From Rhodanobacter sp. A1T4 (GTDB lineage: Bacteria > Pseudomonadota > Gammaproteobacteria > Xanthomonadales > Rhodanobacteraceae), in the NCBI RefSeq assembly GCF_014207185.1, contig NZ_JACHCP010000005.1, positions 62,001-126,000 on the forward strand: a stretch of DNA of 64,000 nucleotides. The letters run 5' to 3'. Position 1 is the stretch's first letter. Each line of letters starts with the position of its first letter. The position numbers were made by a program, and so were the translations under genes. Of the stretch, positions 1-9,374 are shown piece after piece. The notes under the pieces were generated by a model. That model worked only from the letters and a program-made list of their open reading frames with translations. It was not told the origin of the DNA and did no database searches.

Positions 1-106
1 CGTCGAGGCGGCGGGTCGACAGGATCACCGCATCGGCGCCCTGTTCCGCACGCACCTCACGCATGGCCTGACGCATATCAGCGGCGAGGAATCGCTTGAT
101 CTTCAT
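1..106 (-). CDS. flhF: FlhF, flagellar SRP-type GTPase (N-terminal 35 codons only)
   Basis: The visible residues begin MKIKRFLAADMRQAM and continue with EQGADAVILSTRR, the conserved start of FlhF, the SRP-like GTPase that sets polar flagellum position and number. The start is the ATG whose complement lies at 104-106. The gene runs off the left edge, so the GTPase domain is not seen. It lies 127 bases downstream of flhA on the same strand, the usual flhA-flhF order in polar flagellates. The identity rests on a short but distinctive N-terminus and on context. Confidence 0.85.
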   Translation of the reverse strand, partial: MKIKRFLAADMRQAMREVRAEQGADAVILSTRRLD

Positions 107-233
107 GGATGGCTCCCGCAAGGCAGGCCCGTCGCCGCGAAGGCAGCGACCTCCCTTGGCCTGGCTGGTCCCGTCACCATTGTTTTTTCAGGCTTCATCC
201 CGCGCTCCGTTACCCAGCTTTCGACCACATCAC

Positions 234-2324
234 TCATCGGCCCAGTGCCTGCACCAGCCTTACTCGGCGGTTGTCGGGCACCTCGTTGTAAGCAAGCACA
301 TGCAGGTTCTGCGCCACATGCCGAGTGAACCTTGCCAACCACGGCCGCAACTGCGGTTGCACCAGCAATACGGCCGGCTCGCCACTCACCTCCTGCCGTT
401 GAGCTGCCTCGGCCACGCTCTGTTGCAGACGATCGGCCAGGCCCGGTTCCACGGCAGCACCAGCAGCACCACTGCTCGAGAGAGAGCTGAGCAAAATCTG
501 TTCCAACTCCGGCGCCAGCGTCAGCACGGGAATTTCAGTACCTAAACCGGCGATTTCCTGGACGATCTGACGGCCCAGTGCCACCCGTACGGAGGCGGTC
601 AACGTGCCGGGATCCTGACTCTGCCCGGCGTGCTCCGCCAAAGACTCGACGATGCTGCGCATATTGCGAATCGGCACCCGCTCGGCCAGCAGGTTCTGCA
701 GCACCTTGACCACCACACCCAGCGCCAGACGCTTGGGCACGAGGTCTTCCACCAGCTTCGGTGCGCTCGCGGCCAGACGATCCAGCAGTTGCTGGACATC
801 CTGGTGACTGAGCAGTTCGTGCGCATGGTTCTGCAACAGATGCGACAAATGGGTGGCGATCACCGTCGCTGGATCGACCACGGTATAACCCAGGCTTTGC
901 GCATGGTCGCGCTGACTGTTCTCGATCCACACCGCTTCCAGACCAAAGGCCGGATCGCGCGTGGTCACACCTTGCAACGTGCCATGGACGCGACCGGGAT
1001 TGATGGCCATGTAGCGTTCGGTATAAACCTCCGCCTCACCCATCGGCACGCCCATCAAGGTGATCCGGTAGGTATTGGGCCCCAGATCCAGGTTGTCGCG
1101 AATGTGTACGGCAGATACCAGAAAGCCGAGTTCCTGCGACAGCTTGCGGCGCACCGATTTGATCCGCCCCATCAGCTCGCCACCCTGGTTCTTGTCGACC
1201 AGCGGGATCAGCCGGTAGCCGACTTCCAGGCCGACCGGATCAACGCTGGCGACATCCTCCCAGCCCAGTTCGAGCCGTTCGGTCGGTGCCGGTGCCGGCA
1301 GCGCTTCGGCGGCAGCCTTGGCGACCTGCTCCTTCACTTCCGCATCGCGCCGTTTCATCAACCAGGCGGCGCCTCCGCACGCCGCCGCCAGCATCAGGAA
1401 CGCAATGTTCGGCATGCCGGGAATCAGCCCCATCACCGCCAGTACCACGCCGGCAACCGCCAGTGCACGCGGCTGCGCGAACACCTGCCCGATCACCTGC
1501 TTGCCCATGTCCTGCGACTTGGAGACACGTGTGACGATCACCGCCGTGGCGATCGACAGCATCAACGAAGGCACCTGTGCCACCAGACCATCGCCGATGG
1601 TCAACAGCGTATACGTGCGTGCGGCTTCGCCGGCGGAAAGCCCGTGCTGCATGACGCCGACGAAAAAACCGCCGACGATATTGATCAGCAAAATCAGGAT
1701 GCCGGCGGTGGCATCGCCGCGAACGAATTTGGAGGCACCGTCCATCGAACCATAGAAGTCCGCCTCTTCGCGTACTTCCTGGCGGCGCTCACGTGCCTGG
1801 TCCTGCGTCAGCAGACCGGCGTTGAGATCGGCGTCGATCGCCATTTGCTTGCCGGGCATCGAATCCAGAGTGAAGCGCGCCGTCACTTCCGACACGCGCG
1901 TGGCACCCTTGGTGATCACCACGAAGTTGATGATGGTGAGGATCGCGAACACCACCAGGCCGACCGCGAAATTGCCGCCGATCACGAATTCGCCGAAGGC
2001 CTCGATCACCTTGCCGGCCGCACCGGGACCATCATGGCCGTGCAGCAATACCACGCGGGTGGACGCAATATTGAGCGCCAGCCGCAGCAGTGTCGCCATC
2101 AGCACGACCGTCGGAAACGCCGCGAATTCCAGTGGCCGCATCACGTAGACCACCGCCAGCAGAATCACCAGCGACAGCGCAATGTTGAAGCTGAAAAGCA
2201 TATCCAGAATGAATGGCGGCAACGGCAGCATCAGCATCGCCAGCATCGCCAGCATCACCACCGGCGCGCCGATGCCGCGGCGGGTCACCTGCTTGAATGT
2301 GTCAAATGCGCTTGTCGTGGCCAT
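234..2324 (-). CDS. flhA: FlhA, flagellar type III export gate protein
   Basis: FlhA forms the nonameric export gate in the inner membrane and recruits chaperone-substrate complexes through its cytosolic ring. The 696-residue length is typical. The N-terminal half has about eight membrane segments, including SFNIALSLVILLAVVYV near residue 45. It carries the FHIPEP signature around residues 138-172 (VITKGATRVSEVTARF then LDSMPGKQMAIDADL). The C-terminal half is the soluble domain. It follows flhB after 27 bases and is the last gene of the fliL-to-flhA run; flhF follows. No anomaly is seen. Confidence 0.97.
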   Translation of the reverse strand: MATTSAFDTFKQVTRRGIGAPVVMLAMLAMLMLPLPPFILDMLFSFNIALSLVILLAVVYVMRPLEFAAFPTVVLMATLLRLALNIASTRVVLLHGHDGPGAAGKVIEAFGEFVIGGNFAVGLVVFAILTIINFVVITKGATRVSEVTARFTLDSMPGKQMAIDADLNAGLLTQDQARERRQEVREEADFYGSMDGASKFVRGDATAGILILLINIVGGFFVGVMQHGLSAGEAARTYTLLTIGDGLVAQVPSLMLSIATAVIVTRVSKSQDMGKQVIGQVFAQPRALAVAGVVLAVMGLIPGMPNIAFLMLAAACGGAAWLMKRRDAEVKEQVAKAAAEALPAPAPTERLELGWEDVASVDPVGLEVGYRLIPLVDKNQGGELMGRIKSVRRKLSQELGFLVSAVHIRDNLDLGPNTYRITLMGVPMGEAEVYTERYMAINPGRVHGTLQGVTTRDPAFGLEAVWIENSQRDHAQSLGYTVVDPATVIATHLSHLLQNHAHELLSHQDVQQLLDRLAASAPKLVEDLVPKRLALGVVVKVLQNLLAERVPIRNMRSIVESLAEHAGQSQDPGTLTASVRVALGRQIVQEIAGLGTEIPVLTLAPELEQILLSSLSSSGAAGAAVEPGLADRLQQSVAEAAQRQEVSGEPAVLLVQPQLRPWLARFTRHVAQNLHVLAYNEVPDNRRVRLVQALGR

Positions 2325-2351
2325 GCCATGGTGCCCTGGTGGTGTGCTTCA

Positions 2352-3491
2352 TTACGGTTCGCGGTAATGGCCCTGCAGATCGGGATCGACCTCGGGTCGC
2401 GGTGGCGGCGGTGCGGGATCGCCGTGCTCGGTGGCCTGCCTCAGCTGATAGACGTAAGCAAGAATCTGCGCGACCGCGACATACAGCGCGGAAGGAATTT
2501 CCTGGCCTAGCTGGGTGGTTGCATACAAAGCCCGTGCCAGCGGCGGCGCTTCGACCAACGGGATGCGATGCGCCGATGCGACCAGACGAATCTGCTGAGC
2601 CAGCACGTCGACGCCCTTGGCGATCACGCGGGGCGCACGCATGCGGCTGTCGTCGTATTTCAGCGCCACCGCGAAATGGGTCGGGTTTACCACGACGACA
2701 TCCGCCTTGGGCAACTCCTGCATCATGCGACGGCGCGAAAGCTGCTGTGCCACCTGACGAATGCGGTTCTTCAGTTCGGGGCTGCCGTCGGTATCCTTGT
2801 GTTCGTCGCGCAATTCCTGCTTGGTCATGCGGTGGCGACGGTTGTAGTCGAAGCGCTGCCACAGCGCATCAATGCCACCGATAAAGCCCAGCACCAGGCC
2901 AAACATCAGTCCGGCCTGGCCCAGCAACGTGAGCATTTCACCGATGCCCGCGCGCACGGAGCCGCTGCCCGTGGCCAATACCGCGGACTCGGCATGACGC
3001 AGAAGCAGCACCAGCGCGCCACCGATGAAGCCGAGTTTCAGCAACGACTTGCCCAACTCGACTAGACCATTCATTGAAAACAACCGACCGACACCGGCAA
3101 TCGGATCGAGTCGATCGAATTTCGGTTGCAGCGCTTGCGCGCTGAAGCTCAAACCACCGATCAGGATCGGTGCCGCCAACGTGCCAAGCAGGGTCGCGAT
3201 GAGCAGCGGGAGCAGCAGCGCCAGCGCTTCGTGTCCGGCCGCCGACAGCACATGCAGTGGCAGTCGATCGGTGAACAACGCCTCACGCGGATAGCTCATG
3301 CCCAGCCTGTAGATCTGTCGCGCATGGCCATACATTTCCTGCCCGTTGGTGAGCAGCGCGATGACACCGGCAAGCACGATCATGGCGCCGGCGAGATCGC
3401 GCGAACGCGGTACCTCGCCTTTTTCGCGTGCGTCCTGCAGGCGTTTTTCCGATGCCTGTTCGGTGCGGTCTTCGTTTTCCTGCTCGGCCAT
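2352..3491 (-). CDS. flhB: FlhB, export gate substrate-specificity switch protein
   Basis: FlhB controls the change from rod/hook to filament export. The 379-residue product has a charged N-terminus (MAEQENEDRTEQASEKRLQ), four hydrophobic segments between about residues 30 and 210, and a soluble C-domain. That domain holds the autocleavage motif NPTH near residue 267, in VVVVNPTHFAVALKYDD. The start ATG is 10 bases downstream of the fliR stop, in line with an operon. A proline-rich tail (DPAPPPPRPEVDPD) extends past the conserved core. Confidence 0.97.
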   Translation of the reverse strand: MAEQENEDRTEQASEKRLQDAREKGEVPRSRDLAGAMIVLAGVIALLTNGQEMYGHARQIYRLGMSYPREALFTDRLPLHVLSAAGHEALALLLPLLIATLLGTLAAPILIGGLSFSAQALQPKFDRLDPIAGVGRLFSMNGLVELGKSLLKLGFIGGALVLLLRHAESAVLATGSGSVRAGIGEMLTLLGQAGLMFGLVLGFIGGIDALWQRFDYNRRHRMTKQELRDEHKDTDGSPELKNRIRQVAQQLSRRRMMQELPKADVVVVNPTHFAVALKYDDSRMRAPRVIAKGVDVLAQQIRLVASAHRIPLVEAPPLARALYATTQLGQEIPSALYVAVAQILAYVYQLRQATEHGDPAPPPPRPEVDPDLQGHYREP

Positions 3492-3501
3492 GCGTGCGCC
3501 C

Positions 3502-4272
3502 TCAACCGCCGAGCAACTGACGCATCAGCGTCCACGCCACGCCCTGCAGCGCCTCATACGCACTGGCCAGACCACGCATGGCCAGCCACAAGGCGATGAA
3601 GCCCATACAGATGCTGATCGGAAAACCCACCGCGAAAAGATTCATCGACGGTGCGGAACGACTGATCGCGGCGAAGCCGATATTCACCAGCAGCAAGGCA
3701 GTCATCGCCGGCAACGCCACACGAAATGCGCCAGCAAACATCTCGCCGCCGGCGGCAACCACCGCGAACAAGGCATTGTTGCTGAGGCCTGCCGCGCTCG
3801 GTGGCAACGTGCGAAAGCTGTCGGCGAGCAACGCGATAACCTGCAGATGGCCGTTCATCGCCAGGAACAGCAAGGTCACCAGCAGCAGGTAGAACTGGCC
3901 GAGCACAGGCACGCTGCCGCCGGAAGTGGGATTGACCAACTCGGCAAATCCCAGACCCATGCTTTGACCGACCAGGATGCCGCCGTAGGACACCGCCTGA
4001 AACACCAGCTGCAGCACGAAGCCGACGCTGCCACCGATCAGCAGCTGGCTGGCCATGGCCGCCACACCGGTTGCGCTGAACATATCTCCTTGCGTCGGTG
4101 ACAACGGCGCCAGCACGAACGTAAGCAGGACGACCGTCGCCACGCGGATTCGCGTCGGTATCACCGTGGCACCGAAGATTGGCGCAACCAGACAAAACCC
4201 GCCAACCCGACCCAGCGCCCACAGCATGCCACCCAGCCAGCTCATCACGCTGGCCAGTTCCACGCTGCTCAT
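3502..4272 (-). CDS. fliR: FliR, flagellar export gate membrane protein
   Basis: FliR is a core subunit of the FliPQR export channel. The 256-residue product beginning [20 protein letters not shown] has several hydrophobic segments and the typical FliR length. The open frame extends to 4584, but the ATG at 4272 is chosen because it overlaps the fliQ stop as ATGA (4269-4272) and leaves a normal N-terminus. It lies between fliQ and flhB in the conserved order. Confidence 0.95.
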   Translation of the reverse strand: MSSVELASVMSWLGGMLWALGRVGGFCLVAPIFGATVIPTRIRVATVVLLTFVLAPLSPTQGDMFSATGVAAMASQLLIGGSVGFVLQLVFQAVSYGGILVGQSMGLGFAELVNPTSGGSVPVLGQFYLLLVTLLFLAMNGHLQVIALLADSFRTLPPSAAGLSNNALFAVVAAGGEMFAGAFRVALPAMTALLLVNIGFAAISRSAPSMNLFAVGFPISICMGFIALWLAMRGLASAYEALQGVAWTLMRQLLGG

Positions 4273-4538
4273 TTGATCGCTCCAGGCAGGCCGACGATCA
4301 GCTCGTGCGTGAATTGCACCAGCGTGCGCAGCATCCACGGGCCGGCAACCAGCCCGACGACGGCCATCGCCATCAGCTTCGGAATGAAGCTCAAGGTCAT
4401 CTCGTTGATCTGCGTCGCAGCCTGGATGATGCCTACCAACAAACCCACCGCCAGCGCGGTAAGCAGCAGCGGCGCGGCGATAAGCATCGCTACAAAGAGC
4501 GCGTGCTGGCCAAACTGCAGTATCCACTCCGGCGTCAT
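4269..4538 (-). CDS. fliQ: FliQ, flagellar export gate membrane protein
   Basis: A small 89-residue protein with two transmembrane helices, starting [18 protein letters not shown] and containing [15 protein letters not shown], the conserved FliQ loop. It forms part of the FliPQR channel. The open frame begins at 4580, but the start at 4538 makes an ATGA overlap with the end of fliP and gives the usual size. Its stop overlaps the fliR start in the same way, so fliP-fliQ-fliR are translationally coupled. Confidence 0.95.
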   Translation of the reverse strand: MTPEWILQFGQHALFVAMLIAAPLLLTALAVGLLVGIIQAATQINEMTLSFIPKLMAMAVVGLVAGPWMLRTLVQFTHELIVGLPGAIK

Positions 4539-5329
4539 GTGTAGAAACTCCCGGCGAGGGTTCCGATGAGCAACGACCAACCATCGACCAGCACGAACAG
4601 CATGATTTTGAACGGCAGCGAGATGATCGCCGGCGAGACCATCGCCATACCCATCGACATCAACACGCTGGCCACGACCAGATCGATGATCAGGAACGGA
4701 ATGAAAAGCAGGAAGCCCATCTGGAACGCAGTTTTCAGTTCGCTGGTAAGAAAGGCTGGCATCGCCACGCGGAACGGCACTTCATCCTTGCTGGCATAAG
4801 GCTGCTCCTTGGCCAGATGCGTGAACAACTGCAGATCGGCGTCGCGGGTCTGGTCCAGCATGAAGTGCTTGAACGGCGCCGCCGCCGCAGGAATGGCCTG
4901 CTCGGCGTCCATCTGATGATCCATATAGGGCTTCACGCCGTCCTGATAGGCATGATTGATGACCGGCGACATCACGAACAACGTCAGGAACAGCGCCAGT
5001 CCCAGCAGCACCTGATTCGGTGGCGTCGACTGCGTGGCCAATGCCTGGCGCAAAAAACTCAGCACAATGATGATGCGCGTGAACGAAGTCATCATCAGCA
5101 ACACCGCCGGCAACATCGTCAGCACGGTCATCAGCGCCAGCGTTTGCAGCGACAGACTCCAGTTCTGCCCACTGCCGACATTCTGCACCGTCAATATCGG
5201 GATGCCAGCCGATGGCGTCGTGGCAATAGGCGCGATCGGCGCCATCGGGCTGGTCTGCGCTGCCGAAGCGCCCAGCGGAAACAGCGCCAACAGGAAACAC
5301 AGCAACACGCGCAGCAGGCGACGATTCAT
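4535..5329 (-). CDS. fliP: FliP, flagellar export gate pore protein
   Basis: The 264-residue FliP has a cleavable N-terminal signal ([20 protein letters not shown], then ASA). It has the FliP family signature [18 protein letters not shown] near residue 85, followed by the [21 protein letters not shown] helix. It makes the pore ring of the FliPQR complex. Its start codon overlaps the fliO stop by one base (TGATG), and its stop overlaps fliQ. Confidence 0.97.
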   Translation of the reverse strand: MNRRLLRVLLCFLLALFPLGASAAQTSPMAPIAPIATTPSAGIPILTVQNVGSGQNWSLSLQTLALMTVLTMLPAVLLMMTSFTRIIIVLSFLRQALATQSTPPNQVLLGLALFLTLFVMSPVINHAYQDGVKPYMDHQMDAEQAIPAAAAPFKHFMLDQTRDADLQLFTHLAKEQPYASKDEVPFRVAMPAFLTSELKTAFQMGFLLFIPFLIIDLVVASVLMSMGMAMVSPAIISLPFKIMLFVLVDGWSLLIGTLAGSFYT

Positions 5330-5706
5330 CAGCGGCGCCTCCAGCGACCCAGCAGCTCACCAAAGCTCGGCGTCACTACCGGCTCGGCAGCAACCGTCGA
5401 TGCGACACCGTCGTAGACATGCAGCGTCCGTACGCCGCCCGTACCTACGCCGATCAGTACACGCTTGCCATCGGCATCCAGCAGCAGCACCCGTTCGCGC
5501 GTGCCGACCGACAACGTTTCCAGGCAGCGCAGGCGTCGACCGCCGGTGAACTGGCGTGCCTGCAGTCGCCGACTCATCCAGCCGGCCACGAAAATAAGCA
5601 CAACGATCCCGGCTAGACTCAGTACCACGCGCAACAGCTCACCACCGACGTTGATGTCGGGCGTGCTCGACACTGCCATCGGCAACGCGGCAGACAACGT
5701 ACTCAT
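5329..5706 (-). CDS. fliO: FliO, export gate assembly protein
   Basis: A 125-residue protein with one transmembrane helix near residues 25-45 ([20 protein letters not shown]) and a soluble C-domain containing [22 protein letters not shown], typical of FliO. FliO assists FliP assembly. It overlaps fliN at its start and fliP at its stop. Family sequences vary, so assignment also leans on its place between fliN and fliP. Confidence 0.92.
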   Translation of the reverse strand: MSTLSAALPMAVSSTPDINVGGELLRVVLSLAGIVVLIFVAGWMSRRLQARQFTGGRRLRCLETLSVGTRERVLLLDADGKRVLIGVGTGGVRTLHVYDGVASTVAAEPVVTPSFGELLGRWRRR

Positions 5707-6068
5707 CGCAGCTTGCGCACGCGTTCGGATGGGCTGATCACATCGGTCAGGCGGATGCCGAACTTCTCGTTGATCACGACCACCTCGCCATGCGCCACCA
5801 GCGTACCGTTGACGAACACGTCCAGCGGCTCGCCGGCAGCGCGGTCAAGCTCCACCACCGAACCCTGATTGAGCTGCAGCAGGTTGCGGATGCTGATGCG
5901 GGTGCGGCCCACTTCCATCGCCAGCGTCACCGGTACGTCAAGAATCATGTCCAGGCTGACGTCGGTGCCTTCGCCAGGCGTTTCGCTCAAGGCATCAAAC
6001 TCCAGTCGTCCTTCGTTCGTGGGGGCGGCGCTGCCGGTCAGGGGCGAGCTATCGATGCTCTGGCTCAT
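5703..6068 (-). CDS. fliN: FliN, flagellar motor C-ring protein
   Basis: The 121-residue product has a variable acidic N-terminus and a C-terminal SpoA domain from about residue 40: LDVPVTLAMEVGRTRISI, then GSVVELDRAAGEPLDVFVNG. This is the FliN C-ring domain that forms the lower switch ring and binds FliH during export. It starts inside the fliM stop (ATGA overlap) and ends inside the fliO start, so fliM-fliN-fliO are coupled. Confidence 0.96.
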   Translation of the reverse strand: MSQSIDSSPLTGSAAPTNEGRLEFDALSETPGEGTDVSLDMILDVPVTLAMEVGRTRISIRNLLQLNQGSVVELDRAAGEPLDVFVNGTLVAHGEVVVINEKFGIRLTDVISPSERVRKLR

Positions 6069-7078
6069 GGGACTTTCTCTTGGGAAAAATCGAGGAGTGC
6101 GCGCATTTCGCGGCGACGCACCTGGGATTTGAAACGCACGGCGTAACGGCCGTTGGATTGCCCATAACGGCCACGGAACACCGGCACATCCTCGGCAAAC
6201 ACGGTCGTCAATTCAGGCAGATTGAGCGGAATGACATCGCCGACGCGAAGCCATAGAAACTCGCCAATACTCATCTGGGTTTCCAGCAGCAGCGAGCTGA
6301 TCTCCACTTCGGCGTCCATCACTTCTTCGTGCAGGCAGTTGATCCAGCGATCGTCGCGTTCGACACGATCGCTTTGCACGCCAGCGTCCAGCATCGTCCT
6401 GATCGGTTCCACCATCGAGTACGGCAGCGTGAGATGAATTTCGCCACCACCACCATCGAGTTCGATGTGAAAGCGCGACACCACCACGGTCTCGGTGGGG
6501 CTGACAATATTGGCGAACTGCGGATTGATTTCGGAATTGAGAAACTCGAACTGCACCGGCATGACCGGCGCCCACGCTTCGATCATCGACGTGAAAACCT
6601 CCGCCAGCAGGATCTGGATGACGCGGTTTTCCGTCGGCGTGAAATCGCGACCTTCGATGCGTGCGTGATAGCGGCCGTCACCGCCGAAGAAATTGTCGAT
6701 CACGGTGAACACCAGCCGCGGCTCCATCAACACCAACCCGGTACCGCGCAATGGCTTGAGCCTGATCAGGTTGAGATTGCTCGGCACCGCAAGCCCGTGT
6801 ACGTACTCGTTGAACTTGAGCATGCGTACGCCAAGCACCGACACTTCGCAGGTCTTGCGCAGCACACCGAACAATGCAGTGCGAAAGAAACGTGCGAAAC
6901 GATCGTTGATCATTTCCAGCGTGGGCAGTCGACCGCGCACGATGCGATCCTGCTGGGTGAAATCGTATTCGACAATCGTGCCCGGCTCGGGCGGTACGTC
7001 GCTTTCGGTTTCCACCTGGCCATCGTCGACGCCGTTGAGCAGCGCATCGATCTCTTCCTGCGAAAGTAGGTCGCTCAT
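6065..7078 (-). CDS. fliM: FliM, flagellar motor switch protein
   Basis: The 337-residue FliM begins MSDLLSQEEIDALLNGVDDG, the conserved CheY-P binding segment. A middle domain follows (RFARFFRTALFGVLRKTCEV and GTGLVLMEPRLVFTVIDNFFGG), then a SpoA-like C-domain. It links the FliG ring to FliN in the C-ring. It lies 13 bases downstream of fliL and overlaps fliN by four bases. Confidence 0.97.
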   Translation of the reverse strand: MSDLLSQEEIDALLNGVDDGQVETESDVPPEPGTIVEYDFTQQDRIVRGRLPTLEMINDRFARFFRTALFGVLRKTCEVSVLGVRMLKFNEYVHGLAVPSNLNLIRLKPLRGTGLVLMEPRLVFTVIDNFFGGDGRYHARIEGRDFTPTENRVIQILLAEVFTSMIEAWAPVMPVQFEFLNSEINPQFANIVSPTETVVVSRFHIELDGGGGEIHLTLPYSMVEPIRTMLDAGVQSDRVERDDRWINCLHEEVMDAEVEISSLLLETQMSIGEFLWLRVGDVIPLNLPELTTVFAEDVPVFRGRYGQSNGRYAVRFKSQVRRREMRALLDFSQEKVP

Positions 7079-7091
7079 CGCTATGGTTTCC

Positions 7092-7604
7092 TCACTGCAT
7101 CACGAAGCTGGTGAAGTACAGCGCGTCGACGCCGGGTTTGCCGAGCTTGTCGGCGACAATCTTGCGCACTGCCGTCAGCGCTTCGGCCTGCAGCTTCTGT
7201 TTGCCGGCGGTCGTGCTGAGCTGATCGAACGTCTGGCTGCTAAACAGCATCACCAGCGCATTGCGGATGACCGGATCGTTGTCCTTGATCGTCTGGATCG
7301 CTGCGGCATCGCGCGACATCACGGTGACACCGACCTGCAGGTAGCGCGTGGCATCGTTGTTGTCCTGAAAATTCACCACGAACGATGGATCCAGCGGCAA
7401 ATAGACGTCCACCGCCTTGACTGCCGGCGCGGCAACGGCACCGCCCTCGGCGTTGGCCTGGGTCGAGCGCGAATGGAAAAAACAGAAACCGCCCGCACCA
7501 AGTGCAACCACCAACACGCCCCCCACGATCACCATCGTGCGCTTGCCGCCTTTCTTGGCGACGACAGCGGGCGATTCAACTTCAATACTTTCAGCGTTAG
7601 CCAT
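7092..7604 (-). CDS. fliL: FliL, flagellar stator-associated membrane protein
   Basis: A 170-residue single-pass protein: a short cytoplasmic N-terminus with KKGGKR, one helix (TMVIVGGVLVVALGAGGFCF), then a periplasmic FliL domain (YLPLDPSFVVNFQDNNDATRYLQVGV) ending in YFTSFVMQ. FliL rings surround the stator units. The frame extends to a TTG at 7616, but a GAGG sits directly against that TTG, so the ATG at 7604 (MANAESIEVE) is preferred. It is the first gene of the fliL-flhA operon and has its own sigma54 promoter. Confidence 0.94.
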   Translation of the reverse strand: MANAESIEVESPAVVAKKGGKRTMVIVGGVLVVALGAGGFCFFHSRSTQANAEGGAVAAPAVKAVDVYLPLDPSFVVNFQDNNDATRYLQVGVTVMSRDAAAIQTIKDNDPVIRNALVMLFSSQTFDQLSTTAGKQKLQAEALTAVRKIVADKLGKPGVDALYFTSFVMQ

Positions 7605-7681
7605 GAACAAACTCAACCTCTATGAATGACCCGACGCCATCGCTTCGACGAAACACCTACGAGCGAATCAACTGGAATGAA

Positions 7682-7699
7682 GAAGCCCGAACGGGCTTC
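7682..7699 (-). other. Perfect hairpin at the start of the predicted fliL transcript
   Basis: Seven-base arms GAAGCCC and GGGCTTC close a four-base loop (GTTC on the transcript). The hairpin starts only a few bases after the start predicted from the sigma54 site at 7714-7729. It has no U-run after it, so it is not a classic terminator. It may protect the 5' end or end read-through from fliK. Confidence 0.55.
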
Positions 7700-7713
7700 A
7701 ATGAAAACTATTT

Positions 7714-7729
7714 AGCAAACGTCATGCCA
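7714..7729 (-). promoter_or_regulatory. Sigma54 (-24/-12) promoter of the fliL operon
   Basis: On the minus strand the sequence is TGGCATGACGTTTGCT, with GG and GC ten bases apart, against the RpoN consensus TGGCACG-N4-TTGCW. It lies about 110 bases upstream of the fliL ATG with no gene between. Confidence 0.85.
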
Positions 7730-7944
7730 TCGATACGAATCGCGCTGTGAAGCGATCTGCCGGATAGGTGGAATCACGGGCAACGTTTTATTGACGCGTG
7801 TCGACAAGCAGACGCGACAACGGCGCAGTGATTCCGTCAGAGCGGGCAATGGCGAAAAACGCCCGTAGAAAGCTGACTCATGCAGCACGGTTCGCGCGCT
7901 GACGAAAACCAGGATTCATCGATGCCGTTTCGTCAAACACGCAG

Positions 7945-7966
7945 CATTCCGGCCTTCGCCGGAATG
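7945..7966 (-). terminator. REP-like palindrome downstream of fliK
   Basis: Nine-base perfect arms CATTCCGGC and GCCGGAATG enclose a four-base loop, 26 bases after the fliK stop. The ATTCCGGC/GCCGGAAT core resembles dispersed palindromic repeats common in proteobacteria. There is no strong U-run, so it is a weak terminator or 3'-end stabiliser at best. Only this one copy was noticed in the window. Confidence 0.5.
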
Positions 7967-7991
7967 AAGGAAAAGAGAAACTCGCGATGAC

Positions 7992-9305
7992 TCAGGCGAA
8001 GGCGTCGACCAGGCCTGTGGCCAATGGCTGTGATGATGTAGCGACGTCGGCATCGATCGACTCGGCTTCGTTCGTCTTGGCGGAGGCAGGGGATGTTTGT
8101 CCCTGCGAACTGCCGAACTGTTGCTGTGCAGTCTGCTGACCGACCGTGGCCTGACCCAGCGACAAGCCATGCCCGCCGAGCATCTGGTTGAGCTGGTCCA
8201 GGCTTTGCTGCACAGCCGCGACCGCCGCCGGATGCTGCGCCGAGAAAACCACGTCGACACGACCGTGCTCGACACTCACCTTCACGTCGAGTGGACCGAG
8301 TTCCTGTGGATTCAGACGGATCTGCGCCTGCTTGATGTCCTGCCCACCCAGCCATGTGACCTGCTGACCGAGCTCCTGCGAAAAACTGGGTGAAGTAACG
8401 CTCGCATTGATGTTCAGGCTGTGCGGTGTCACGTTGCTGGTCGCAGGTGCGCCGAGAACCGGCGTGGCAAGCGCGCCACGCAAGCTGGCCAGATCGCCCG
8501 TGTCCAGGGTCTGGCCAGCGGTTGTTGTTGCAGGAGTCGCGGCGATCAATGCGTTGTGACCGCTGCCGAGGAAATTGCTGACGGAAGTCTGTGCCGTCGT
8601 ATCGACGCTTTGCGCAAGCACGCTGCCAACGGCGTCGTTGTCATCGCTCGCGTCATCAGCATCGTCCGCATCCGCGTCGTCCGTGGCCGAAAACGCGCCG
8701 GCCGGTTTACCCAGCGTCTGACCCGATGCCATGGTGCCCGTGGTGGTGGTCGCCGGCAGTACGCCGGATGCCGCCGTGCTGCTGGCGCCTTGCGTCGCAG
8801 CTTGATTATTTGAGGGCGGAAGCGGAACAGGAGCACCGATCACCGCCGTCGGCACGGCGCCTTGCTGCACTGGCTTGATGTCAGCATCCTGGGGCGGTGT
8901 TTTGCCTGCAGGCGCCTTGCCATCGGTAGACGCTGTGGTCGCCGCGTTTGCATCGCCCGACGATTGATCGATCAGGCCAAGCACCTGCGTGGCTGCCGAG
9001 GTCGAGCCATCGGCGACATCGGTGTCGTCCTGGGTGCAGGCACTGGACGAGGTGCCCGTTTGCGCATGAGTTGCATCGTTGTTGGTGGCTGATGTCGTAC
9101 TGGAGACAGCCGCTTTGCTTGTGGATGACGTGTCCGTGGACGAACGGCTGTTCGATGCTTGCGACTGCTGCTGCGCGTCATGCAGGTGTGCGTTGAATGC
9201 CGTGCTATCGGCACGCTGACCGACCGGATCGGCCGACGGGCGCGACGTGGTCGAGCTCGCCGGGCTGGCAGTACGAAGAGCGGGTAACGGAAGGGTGCTG
9301 CTCAT
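7992..9305 (-). CDS. fliK: FliK, hook-length control protein
   Basis: The 437-residue product has a long low-complexity Ser/Thr/Ala/Asp-rich N-terminal ruler region (to about residue 290). The conserved C-terminal Flg_hook domain follows: WLGGQDIKQAQIRLNPQELG, then PLDVKVSVEHGRVDVVFSA. FliK is exported as a ruler and triggers the FlhB switch. It is separated by 69 bases from fliJ and by a long gap from fliL, and it has its own sigma54 site. The poor sequence complexity of the ruler is normal for the family. Confidence 0.93.
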   Translation of the reverse strand: MSSTLPLPALRTASPASSTTSRPSADPVGQRADSTAFNAHLHDAQQQSQASNSRSSTDTSSTSKAAVSSTTSATNNDATHAQTGTSSSACTQDDTDVADGSTSAATQVLGLIDQSSGDANAATTASTDGKAPAGKTPPQDADIKPVQQGAVPTAVIGAPVPLPPSNNQAATQGASSTAASGVLPATTTTGTMASGQTLGKPAGAFSATDDADADDADDASDDNDAVGSVLAQSVDTTAQTSVSNFLGSGHNALIAATPATTTAGQTLDTGDLASLRGALATPVLGAPATSNVTPHSLNINASVTSPSFSQELGQQVTWLGGQDIKQAQIRLNPQELGPLDVKVSVEHGRVDVVFSAQHPAAVAAVQQSLDQLNQMLGGHGLSLGQATVGQQTAQQQFGSSQGQTSPASAKTNEAESIDADVATSSQPLATGLVDAFA

Positions 9306-9343
9306 GCATGGACACTCGTGCTAAACGGATTCCCGATGACCGC

Positions 9344-9359
9344 AGCAAAAACCGAGCCA
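9344..9359 (-). promoter_or_regulatory. Sigma54 promoter of fliK
   Basis: The minus strand reads TGGCTCGGTTTTTGCT, with GG and GC separated by ten bases and a full TTGCT -12 element. It lies in the 69-base gap between fliJ and fliK, about 39 bases upstream of the fliK ATG, suggesting fliK is transcribed separately from fliE-J. Confidence 0.75.
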
Positions 9360-9374
9360 GACCAGCGCCTCGAC

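Noticed and set aside
630-2510. 626-residue plus-strand open frame
   Set aside because: Antisense to flhA and flhB, with a Gln/His/Arg-rich translation and no recognisable domain.
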